Origin: Maritimibacter sp.
GTDB lineage: Bacteria > Pseudomonadota > Alphaproteobacteria > Rhodobacterales > Rhodobacteraceae
NCBI GenBank assembly: GCA_002695005.1
Contig: NZNT01000008.1
Location: forward strand, 1-60,881
Direction: 5' to 3'
Length of the DNA stretch: 60,881 nucleotides
The notes beneath the pieces were generated by a model, which worked only from the letters and a program-made list of their open reading frames with translations, was not told the DNA's origin and ran no database searches. The translations under genes and the position numbers were made by a program. Every line of letters starts with the position of its first letter. Position 1 is the first letter of the stretch. Positions 53,185 to 60,881 of the stretch are shown in pieces.

Positions 53185-54276
53185 CTATTCGCCCCCGGTT
53201 ACGCCCTGCACGAACCAGTCCATCGCCCAGAGATCGGCGTCCGACAGGACCTCGCCGTCCGGGACGCGCATCTCGCCGGAGCGGTCGCTGAGCGGGCCTG
53301 CGAAAATCTGGAGCTCGCCCGACATGATCGCGTCGCGCGCTTCCATGACCTCGGCTTTCAGGTCCTCGCTCACGGCGTCGCCGGTGACCGAGACATCGGT
53401 GCCGCCCTCAGCGATGCCGAGAAACGCGCCGTAGGGGGCCGGTTCCCATTCGCCCGCGGAGGCCTTGGTGATTTCGGGCTCCAGGAATTTCTCCCACGTC
53501 CAGACCGACGAACACTGCGTCGCTTCGGAAAACTCGCTGAGATCGCGGTGGTGGCCGGTGCCGTAGATGCCTGCTTCGGCGGCGACGATCTGCGGCGTGG
53601 CGGTGTCGACATGTTGGCCGACCACTTCAACGCCCTGTTCAAGAAGCGCCTCGGTCGCGGCGCGTTCCTTGACCGGATCACCCCAGGTGCCGGTGAACAC
53701 GACGGTCAATTCCGCGTCCGGATTCACGGCGCGGGCGCCCATTAGATAGGCGTTGATCGTCCAGTTCACGAGCGGGAACGGGTTGGCGGCGACGAAGCCA
53801 AGCTTGCCGTTTTCCGCGAGACCGCCGGCGACCATGCCGCACAGGTACTGGCTTTCATAGGTACGCCCGTAGACGGATTTCAGGTTGTCGCTGTTGGTGA
53901 TGCCGGCGGGATTGATGAAGATCACGTCCGGATACTCTTCCGCGAGTTCCTTGAACGTGTCTGAATACCCGAATGCCGATCCGATCACGATGTTGGCGCC
54001 GCGGTCGATGAAGAGCTCGGCCGCAGGCCGGATCGCGGTCGCGCTTTCGGGGATTTCGGCGGCTTGCGGGATGCGCAGACCCAGGCCGCCCTCGAGCTTG
54101 ACGCGCGCCTCGTCGATCGATTGCGACCAGCCGCCGTCATTGGTTGGTCCGTAAAGGATCACGGCTGGTTTCGGATCGCCCACGGCGGCGAACTCGGCAA
54201 CCGCAGGCTGCGCGAGCGTGGACACAGCAACTGCCGAGAAGACGGCGCCGCTGAGAAATTGGCTGAGTGAGTTCAT
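53185..54276 (-). CDS. BMP family ABC transporter substrate-binding protein
   Basis: A 363-residue periplasmic protein: signal peptide (about 1-27, AQPAVAEF), then a BMP/Med fold with GPTNDGGWSQSIDEAR (about 41-56), INPAGITNSDNLKSVYGRTY and NPFPLVNWTINAYLMGARAV. Related proteins bind purine nucleosides. It is the first gene of a seven-gene operon reading into permeases, dioxygenase, VOC protein and cysteine hydrolase. The ATG at 54276 gives a proper signal peptide; the frame upstream is not coding. Confidence 0.92.
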   Translation of the reverse strand: MNSLSQFLSGAVFSAVAVSTLAQPAVAEFAAVGDPKPAVILYGPTNDGGWSQSIDEARVKLEGGLGLRIPQAAEIPESATAIRPAAELFIDRGANIVIGSAFGYSDTFKELAEEYPDVIFINPAGITNSDNLKSVYGRTYESQYLCGMVAGGLAENGKLGFVAANPFPLVNWTINAYLMGARAVNPDAELTVVFTGTWGDPVKERAATEALLEQGVEVVGQHVDTATPQIVAAEAGIYGTGHHRDLSEFSEATQCSSVWTWEKFLEPEITKASAGEWEPAPYGAFLGIAEGGTDVSVTGDAVSEDLKAEVMEARDAIMSGELQIFAGPLSDRSGEMRVPDGEVLSDADLWAMDWFVQGVTGGE

Positions 54277-55115
54277 GACAGAGTCCCTTTGACTTCCTCT
54301 TGGGCGGCGATCCCGACGACACACCACGACGAGCTTTCGAGGCGCATCGAAGACCAGTCCCACCCATGTTCCAAAGGGTCACTCCGGCCCCGGACTTTCG
54401 TCAAAGACAGGGCTGGGAATGAACGACGGAAAAGCCATTTTTTTTCAGATGGTCAAATTTCCGGCGTTTCTGGCTTTCAGTCTGCGTCAGTCGCAGCAGT
54501 TTCTGGACGAATGTTCATCGTGGACGTTTGATCGTTACAGCACATTCCCGCACCCAAAACCGCGACTGTACTGCCGTCCTCCGCGTCGATTTGCGAGCAT
54601 CTGATCCGCCCGGAAACCGAGCGAGACGGAACCATGCATTGAACGTAGGACCGTGTTCTCGGTGGTGGCCCAGAACGTGACCCGAATTTTCAAAGGGGTT
54701 TCCTAGCGCTGGCAGATTAAGGGCAACCAGTGTCATCCAGGGCAGTATCGGGGCCCTTTATTGCGCGCACAGACCGCGCCATTCGGTCAGAGCGCCGGAA
54801 TCGGAACATTGCCAATTCCGCAACTTGACGGTCATGATCGACTGTGGCCCGCCCACTTTGCGCATTGCCCTTATTAGGCTTGCAGGGCGGCCTTCCTCGA
54901 GCAGGTCTTCGACACTCCATTAGGAGAGCGGGATCCGAAGGTTCAGAAGCACCGCCAACCGATGATTTCATGAAGAATCGGAATGGAGTTGGATTGGGCA
55001 TGGTCGAACGCTGGCGAAGGCCCTGCCCCGCCCAAAGCCAAGTTCCTATGGCAAACCGCCGACGGTCAGTCTCGCCGGCACTCGCCGCCAAGGCTCTTGT
55101 GGCTGGCTCCTGAAG
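54277..55115. other. Gene-poor 0.84-kb stretch
   Basis: No convincing protein gene. Small open frames are present but show neither family features nor ribosome sites. It should contain the BMP operon promoter and the end of the giant-protein transcript. The composition is patchy, with an A/T-rich patch near 54430-54460, and may hold decayed remnants; none was identified. Confidence 0.5.
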
Positions 55116-58100
55116 TCAAAGCAGGACCGCATCAGGAAGCGCACCCGCGATTTCCAGAGACGTTTCGAGCGTCAGATCTGAGACGTTATCCTCGTCCGTA
55201 TCGAAATGCGCCTGCACGAGCAGTTCGTTCATGTCGCCATAGATGGAGTCGAGCCCACTCAAACCTGGCAGATCAAGTGTACGACCGAAGGGCGAGGTAC
55301 TGAAGCTCACGTCCGTGAAGGATTGCGCGCCGACTTGCGATCCGGCCGAGTTGAACACGAACACGTCCGCGCCGATCAGGGCAGCGTCTGGCTGCGCCCC
55401 TGCGAGAAGTGCGGCATCGAGATCAACGAAATTCGTGGTGAATACCCCGCCGCCAGTGTTGTCGACGGCGTCGAGCGCATCCTGCCGCAGCGCATTGGGG
55501 TTCGCGTTGATCCCCACCGCTGCCATCGTGACTCCGTCTGCGGTCAACTGGTCCGTCACTGCCCGGATCGGCGCGAACGGATCTGGCTCGGTATCCGAAA
55601 GCCTGTCCGCAGGGTCGCCGTCGGTGACGAAATATAGGTATTTCGACGAAGACACCGCCCCGTTGTCCACTTCGAGCTGGTCGAATGTCGCGCCGGCCTC
55701 TTCCAGCGCCGGAATGTAATTCGTGCCGCCGTTCCCATTGAGCATCGAAAGCGACTGCTTGAAGACCTCGGCATCGCTCGGCCCACCGCTCGGGTCGTCA
55801 CTCGCGTCCAATGTGACCGTGAGTGCTGTGGACGGGCTACTGCTGAATGGCAGCAGCGTGAGCGTGACAGTGCCATTGGAAAATCCCTCCGCCACGATCG
55901 CATCGACAAGGTTGCTGACGGCAAGGATTTCGGCGTCGAGGACGGTGTCTGCCACAAGGTCTCCGTTCTGATCCCCCACGCCGGCGATAAGGGAAGATCC
56001 GGTGAATTCCGTGGAACCCGACCGATCGATCACGAAGATCACGTCGATCAACCCATCGACAGGGTCACCGATGGATACGTCTACGGTCGCATCCGCGCTG
56101 CCGTCGTTCGTCCTTTCCGGCCCGGTAACCTGTAACGTCAGCGCCTGACCCACGAGGCCGGTGCCCGTATCGGTCGCGGTCTGAGTTCCGGGGTCGAACG
56201 CGACATCGCCGGTGACATCGAACGTGGCGGTCGCCGTTTCGGTAAACAGGCCGTCCGTCACCGAGTAATCGACGCTCACCTGCGCGGTCTGGCCGAGGTC
56301 CAGCCCCTCAAAGGGCGCGCCGGGAGTGAACAAGAGCTGATTGCCCGAGATCGACACGCTCCCCGCGCTGGGTTGGGTCACGCCGACGATGGTGAGCGGG
56401 TCGTTGTTCGCGTCACTGTCATTCGCCAAGACGTCGAAGGATTCTGGACCGGCCGTGTTCGTCAGGCTGAACAGGTCGTCCACCAGGATCGGGGCCTCTG
56501 CCGGTTCGAAGAATGGATCGGAGAAGGCCGGGTCGCGCCCGGTGATCTGGATCGTCGGCGTCGCGCTCGCCATTCCGCCGTCGGCATCCGTGACGGTATA
56601 GTTGAAGGTATCAAGCGCCGTCTCACCATCGCCCAAATGGTTGAACGCAGCCAGCGGGCTGTAGTCGAACGTGCCGTCCCCGTTGTTGACGACGCTCCCT
56701 TGCGTTGTGATGTCGTCCACCGTGAATGTCAGGTCGCCTGGCACATCTTCCACATCCGACGCGTTCGCGATCAGCGTGATCGGAGCCGGTGGCACTGTTG
56801 TGACCCGCTCCCCTTCGATCACCGCACGGGTTATGAGGCTGTCAGGCGCGTCCGAGCCGAGGTCGAGGCGGCGCGCATCGAGCTGGTAACTGACGCTCCG
56901 GTCGTTCGTCGCGGGCAGGTCGAGGATTTCGAACCTCAGGTCGAAGTTCGAATCCGCCCCGGTGCCGGTGAACACCGAGCCGCTGGTATCCACGGTCCCT
57001 GAATAGCCGCTTGCGCTCCAGTGCGTTGCATCGACCGCCGTCATCACCCCGCCCACGAGCGCAAAGGCCTGCGCCGTGAACTGGCTCTGACCGCCGGTGT
57101 CGACACCCGAGTCCATCAGGACGATGTAGCCGTCCTGGAATGTGCCGTAGGTCTGGTGAATCTCGGTCGCCGTTCCCGTCGTGCCGGGCGTACGCGCCCC
57201 GCCGATGAAGAGCCCGCCATCTTCAAGCAGGAAGTAGCTCGTCAGATCCGTCGTCACCGGCCCGGAAATCAGCGGCTGGGCCGACCCTGAGCTGACCTGC
57301 GACCCCTCGGTTATGCTGCCGGAAATGTCGTTTGCCGTGGGCAGGTCATTGACCGGCTCCACGTTCACATCGACAGTCTGTGTGACGGCCCCGCCCTCAC
57401 CATCGGTAATTGTGTAGGTGAAGCTGTCCGAGCCGAAGAAATCTGAATCCGGGGTATAAACGATCCGATCATTCGACGGATCCGCATCGCCCTGGTCGTC
57501 CAGATCGACAGTGCCATTCGCGCCCTGCGTGAAGCCGTCCAGGGCGACGGGATCTCCGTCCACGTCGCTTGCCGCACTCAGGACGTCCAGCGTCACCGGC
57601 GTATCCTCGGTCGTCGTGGCGCTGGTGACCCCTGGCTCCGGCGCGTCATTCACCGCGCCGATCCTGTAAGTCTCGGACGCCGAGGCGGACGCCGTATCGC
57701 CGTTGGTCGCTTCTTGCGACGTGGCGGTGGCGTTCAGGGTGAAGGTGCCGTTCCAATCGGCGGGCGGCGTCATGGCGAGGGTGGATAGATCCTCGTCTTC
57801 GGCATTTCCGATCAGCCATGTACCGCCGGGCCCGGCGGACCCTTTGTTGAACGTGGCCCCCGCCGGGAAACCGTCGAGGGTCAGCGTGAGCGTTTCCGAC
57901 CCGTCGAGATCGGAAAGCGCCGCCGTGACGTCTATTGCCAGTGGCGTATCCTCGTAGCCATTCACCGGCCGCAAAAGCTCGGTCCTGGTGTACTGGACGT
58001 CCGTCGCGCTTCCGAAATTCGCGCCCCATGTGGTGATAAGGGACCCATCTGCAAGCTGCGCCATTCCATCGCCGAGGAAAGCGAACTCATTTCCATTTGC

Positions 58101-60782
58101 GATGTTGTCGATGCGCACTTGCGGGCCGACCTTGGCGCCAGTCGCATCGAAGCGCTGACCATAGATGCCGTTGCTGGCGGAAGACCCGGCGACGAGGGAT
58201 GTCCAACTCACCATGAACCCACCATCGTCGAGACCGATTACCGTCGGCGAATACTGCTGGCCTGCCGTTACGGAATTGACCACCTGTGTCGCGCCAACCT
58301 GGGTGCCGGACGTGTCGAAACGAGCCGCGAGAATGTCGAGATCGCCACCGCTGCCGACCGCCTCCCACGTCAAGACGAAAGTACCGTCTTCAAGTCCCGC
58401 TACGTCGTTCCCTCGCGCGGTGGTTAGGCTGCCGCCCTGTGCGGTTGCAAAGCCGACCGTCGTGTCCGTGACGAGGTTACTTTCCCTCACAATGGCGTAG
58501 GTCGCGTAGCCGCTGGTGCCCGGCGTGTTGAAAGAAACGACATAACCGCCCTCTACAGCGTCGACATCCTGCGGAGTGATAATACTGGCTGTCGTGTAGA
58601 TCGCGGTCAGCCCGTTTTGCGCCACCCCGGCCTCGTCGAAGCGTTGGGCATAGAGCGCCCAGCCCGACGGCGCCAGCGGAGCCACGAAGGTGACGACGAA
58701 ACCGCCGTCGTCCAACTCGGCGATCTCGACGCCCGAGGCAGGCAGGGAACCCGAGGTGTAGAGCGTCTGGGTCGAAACCCCGCCGCCAGAGGTCTCCATG
58801 CGGACATGGATGCCGTCGGTCGAGGCGCTCGAGGACTCCGCCCAGCCAAACACCTTCGTCCCATTCGAAAGCTGGACGGTGTCGTGGCCCACTTGTAGCG
58901 GGCCATAGGACGGGTACGCGAATTGGGGTGGTATGAGCGTAAAGGGCGTCACGGCGACACCGTCGGCGCTGTATTCCTGCGTGTAGAGGTAGACCGGGGT
59001 CGAATTCGAAATCGTCGGCGTCGTGGTCCATGTCAGCATGAAGCCACCGTCCTTCAGTGCGGTCACGTCCGCACCAGACTGGAAACCCAAGAGCCCGATG
59101 TCAGCTGTCTTGTCCCCGAAGCCTGGCCATGCGCTCGGGGTCAGGTCGTTTAGGACGGGCGGCAGGCCAATACTGACGGTTGGCGTATCTGCGACCGCTT
59201 CCACATCGACCGAGACCGTGGCCGTGGACGTAAACTGCCCGTCAGAAATCGTGTAAGTGAAGCTGTCAGTCCCAGCGTAGTCCGCATCCGGCGTATAGAC
59301 GATCTCGTCATCCGCCGTGGTCGCAGTGCCCTTGTCGTCGATCACGACACTGCCGTTGCTCGCCGCGCCAACGCTGACCAACGAAATGGGATCGCCTTGA
59401 TCGTCTGAATCGTTACCGCGCGGGTCGAAGCTTACGCTTGCGTCTTCATTTACCGAGATCGCATCATCGACGGCATTGGGCGCCGTATCGTCACTGCTGC
59501 CCTGAATGTCGATGGTCAGGACGGCGGTATCGGTGCCGCCCAGGCCATCGGACACGGTGTAGGTGAACGTCTCGACGCCCACCTCGCCCGCGTCCAGCGC
59601 GTCCGTATCAGGGTCCAGATCGTCGAGGTCGTAGGTCCACGTTCCGTCCGCATCCATCAGGAGCGCGCCATAGCTGCCGAGGATCACCTGCGTCGCCCCC
59701 GACGAGACGGGCATGGCCGACCCTGGCGCCCCCGTGCCTGAATCCGCGAAGGTCACGACCAGCGGGCCGGTCGCGTCCACATCGCTGTCATTGGTCAGGA
59801 CATTGCCGGTGGCGATGTCGTCACCGGGCTCTGTGACTCCTGCTTCGATGACCGGATCGCCAGCGTTGGAATCGTCCGCTGCGACCGGCGCGTCGTTCTC
59901 GCCCACCACCTCGACCGTCACAGTCGCCGTATCTGTCGCCCCGGCACCATCAGCAATTGTGTAGGTAAAGCTGTCTTCGATCGTTTCGCCGTCCAGCAAC
60001 CCCTCAAAGGCCCCGTTGGGATCATAGCTGATCTGCCCGGTCGCGGCCGAGACGAGCGTGATGACTGCGCCAGACGCCAGAACCTGTGTCGTGCCCGTCG
60101 CACCGTTCAGGGCGACGACGTTGAAAGCGTCGCCGTCCGGGTCGCTGTCCGCATCGGGATCGCCCGGCCGGAATACATCCGCCACGAACCCCTCGGATTC
60201 CGCCGTTGTATAGGCATCGTCCACCGCATTGGGCGCATCGTTCTCGCCGAACACCTCGACCGAGATCGACCCGCTGTCGGTCCCGCCATTTCCGTCGGAA
60301 ATCGTGTAGGTCAGGATCGTGCCGGCAAAGCTCTCGCCCGCGCCGAGGCCGTCGAATTGCCCGTTGCCGTTCAGAACGAAGGTCCCGTCAGCCTCAAGCC
60401 GCACGGTTTGCCCGGACAGGATGATCAGCTCCTGCCCGACCTGCGATGCAAGCCCGTTGACGGCGACCACCTCAAGCGTATCCGAAGTGTCCGGGTCGCT
60501 ATCGGCGCCTGACCCGTTGTCGGCCAAGACGTTTCCACCAAGGCCTGCCTGGCCACCGGTGAACGCATCGTCCTGCGCGTCGGGCGCGTCGTTCGCACCG
60601 GTCACGGTGATTGACACGGTCGCTGTGTCCTGCCCCCCGTTGCCGTCCGTGATGGCATAGCTGAACGTATCAACAAGGCTCTCACCCAAGGCCAGGGCGT
60701 TCGCCGCCGCGTCGGGCGTATAGAATATGCCGCCCCCGTTCAGAACCACCGTGCCAGTCGTTCCCGTCGTGTCGAGCGACAG
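55116..60782 (-). CDS. Giant cadherin-like repeat / VWA surface protein, 5' end cut by an IS
   Basis: At least 1888 residues, very Asp-rich. From its present N-terminus: four Ig/VCBS-type repeats with NDAPxAxDD joints (up to about 560), a block of at least six DGGFxxTW-type repeats (about 565-910), further NDAP repeats (about 910-1520), and a VWA domain (about 1560-1790) with MIDAS motif DRSGS and a later YFVTDGDP. The chain ends about 90 residues later with no RTX nonapeptides. Such proteins are usually type I-secreted adhesins. There is no start codon at the upstream end: the frame is open until IS-like DNA begins near 60784 and an in-frame stop lies at 60843-60845. A GTG at 60749 is a formal start only. 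Confidence 0.82.
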   Translation of the reverse strand: MSLDTTGTTGTVVLNGGGIFYTPDAAANALALGESLVDTFSYAITDGNGGQDTATVSITVTGANDAPDAQDDAFTGGQAGLGGNVLADNGSGADSDPDTSDTLEVVAVNGLASQVGQELIILSGQTVRLEADGTFVLNGNGQFDGLGAGESFAGTILTYTISDGNGGTDSGSISVEVFGENDAPNAVDDAYTTAESEGFVADVFRPGDPDADSDPDGDAFNVVALNGATGTTQVLASGAVITLVSAATGQISYDPNGAFEGLLDGETIEDSFTYTIADGAGATDTATVTVEVVGENDAPVAADDSNAGDPVIEAGVTEPGDDIATGNVLTNDSDVDATGPLVVTFADSGTGAPGSAMPVSSGATQVILGSYGALLMDADGTWTYDLDDLDPDTDALDAGEVGVETFTYTVSDGLGGTDTAVLTIDIQGSSDDTAPNAVDDAISVNEDASVSFDPRGNDSDDQGDPISLVSVGAASNGSVVIDDKGTATTADDEIVYTPDADYAGTDSFTYTISDGQFTSTATVSVDVEAVADTPTVSIGLPPVLNDLTPSAWPGFGDKTADIGLLGFQSGADVTALKDGGFMLTWTTTPTISNSTPVYLYTQEYSADGVAVTPFTLIPPQFAYPSYGPLQVGHDTVQLSNGTKVFGWAESSSASTDGIHVRMETSGGGVSTQTLYTSGSLPASGVEIAELDDGGFVVTFVAPLAPSGWALYAQRFDEAGVAQNGLTAIYTTASIITPQDVDAVEGGYVVSFNTPGTSGYATYAIVRESNLVTDTTVGFATAQGGSLTTARGNDVAGLEDGTFVLTWEAVGSGGDLDILAARFDTSGTQVGATQVVNSVTAGQQYSPTVIGLDDGGFMVSWTSLVAGSSASNGIYGQRFDATGAKVGPQVRIDNIANGNEFAFLGDGMAQLADGSLITTWGANFGSATDVQYTRTELLRPVNGYEDTPLAIDVTAALSDLDGSETLTLTLDGFPAGATFNKGSAGPGGTWLIGNAEDEDLSTLAMTPPADWNGTFTLNATATSQEATNGDTASASASETYRIGAVNDAPEPGVTSATTTEDTPVTLDVLSAASDVDGDPVALDGFTQGANGTVDLDDQGDADPSNDRIVYTPDSDFFGSDSFTYTITDGEGGAVTQTVDVNVEPVNDLPTANDISGSITEGSQVSSGSAQPLISGPVTTDLTSYFLLEDGGLFIGGARTPGTTGTATEIHQTYGTFQDGYIVLMDSGVDTGGQSQFTAQAFALVGGVMTAVDATHWSASGYSGTVDTSGSVFTGTGADSNFDLRFEILDLPATNDRSVSYQLDARRLDLGSDAPDSLITRAVIEGERVTTVPPAPITLIANASDVEDVPGDLTFTVDDITTQGSVVNNGDGTFDYSPLAAFNHLGDGETALDTFNYTVTDADGGMASATPTIQITGRDPAFSDPFFEPAEAPILVDDLFSLTNTAGPESFDVLANDSDANNDPLTIVGVTQPSAGSVSISGNQLLFTPGAPFEGLDLGQTAQVSVDYSVTDGLFTETATATFDVTGDVAFDPGTQTATDTGTGLVGQALTLQVTGPERTNDGSADATVDVSIGDPVDGLIDVIFVIDRSGSTEFTGSSLIAGVGDQNGDLVADTVLDAEILAVSNLVDAIVAEGFSNGTVTLTLLPFSSSPSTALTVTLDASDDPSGGPSDAEVFKQSLSMLNGNGGTNYIPALEEAGATFDQLEVDNGAVSSSKYLYFVTDGDPADRLSDTEPDPFAPIRAVTDQLTADGVTMAAVGINANPNALRQDALDAVDNTGGGVFTTNFVDLDAALLAGAQPDAALIGADVFVFNSAGSQVGAQSFTDVSFSTSPFGRTLDLPGLSGLDSIYGDMNELLVQAHFDTDEDNVSDLTLETSLEIAGALPDAVLL

Positions 60783-60783
60783 G

Positions 60784-60881
60784 TGTCTGCCGTCAGCACC
60801 CTTGGGACATCTGAATTGATTTCGTAATGGAGGGTTTCTGGCTCATCGTAACCGCCAAGGAGTGGAGATGAGACAGAAACC
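60784..60881 (+). mobile_element. Left end of an IS3-family-like insertion sequence (continues past the window)
   Basis: The repeat-protein coding sequence stops making sense at about 60783, where TGTCTGCCGTCAGC begins; IS3-family elements start with TG. About 85 bases on, AAGGAG (60857-60862) precedes an ATG (60868) whose first codons give MRQKP, the start I recall for a widespread alphaproteobacterial IS3 OrfA. The right end is outside the window, so the target duplication cannot be checked. Confidence 0.6.
60868..60881 (+). CDS. Transposase OrfA, first codons only
   Basis: ATG AGA CAG AAA CC, preceded by AAGGAG six bases upstream. Only MRQK and part of a Pro codon are visible. The call rests on recall of the common IS3-family OrfA start MRQKPG and on its place just inside the presumed IS end. 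Confidence 0.5.

Noticed and set aside
54717-55091. A 124-residue minus-strand open frame in the gene-poor stretch
   Set aside because: No ribosome site or recognisable motif, and its Arg/Pro-rich composition is like other shadow frames.

Overview
This is a GC-rich window from an alphaproteobacterium, most likely a marine Rhodobacteraceae (Roseobacter-group) organism. The grounds are codon use, tightly packed operons with ATGA and TGATG overlaps, a TIGR02281-type retropepsin, an IalB protein, a TRAP transporter, CaiB/BaiF CoA-transferases and a BMP-type ABC transporter. This assignment is by eye; no database search was run.

Layout. 1-9.5 kb is housekeeping and envelope: ABC-F ATPase, MarC, retropepsin-like protein, SDR dehydrogenase, metallophosphoesterase, CNNM/CorC protein, a metallo-beta-lactamase-like protein, an M23 lipoprotein and a HerA-like ATPase. 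9.46-9.99 kb has no protein gene but appears to hold two small terminator-ended transcripts. 10-15.7 kb has IalB, a ketosynthase/ACP pair, an L,D-transpeptidase divergent from a MepK-like endopeptidase, and a glutamine amidotransferase-like protein. 15.9-22.6 kb is a three-gene transglutaminase / circularly permuted ATP-grasp / alpha-E operon.

22.6-33.0 kb is the most distinctive catabolic locus. A minus-strand operon encodes two 2-hydroxyacyl-CoA-dehydratase-like proteins, three CaiB/BaiF proteins and a complete TRAP transporter. It is divergent from a MarR regulator and a fourth CoA-transferase. Two near-identical palindromes overlap the predicted promoters of both arms and look like MarR operators. 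The dehydratase-like proteins appear to lack the cysteines that hold the [4Fe-4S] cluster in characterised relatives.

33.1-42.5 kb is an electron-transfer and ion-transport locus: nqrABCDEF, apbE, nqrM and a CBS-domain protein on the minus strand, divergent from a secreted pentaheme cytochrome c and a cation:proton antiporter. NqrB is short and lacks the loop that carries its covalent FMN.

42.5-55 kb holds a tRNA-Arg(CCG), a sulfotransferase-like gene, two tandem alpha/beta hydrolases (one without its nucleophile), and an operon joining a nucleoside-type ABC importer to an IPNS-like dioxygenase, a VOC protein and an isochorismatase-like hydrolase. 55.1-60.8 kb is a giant repeat-rich surface protein with a VWA domain. 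Its 5' end is cut by what looks like an IS3-family element whose first bases are at the right edge.
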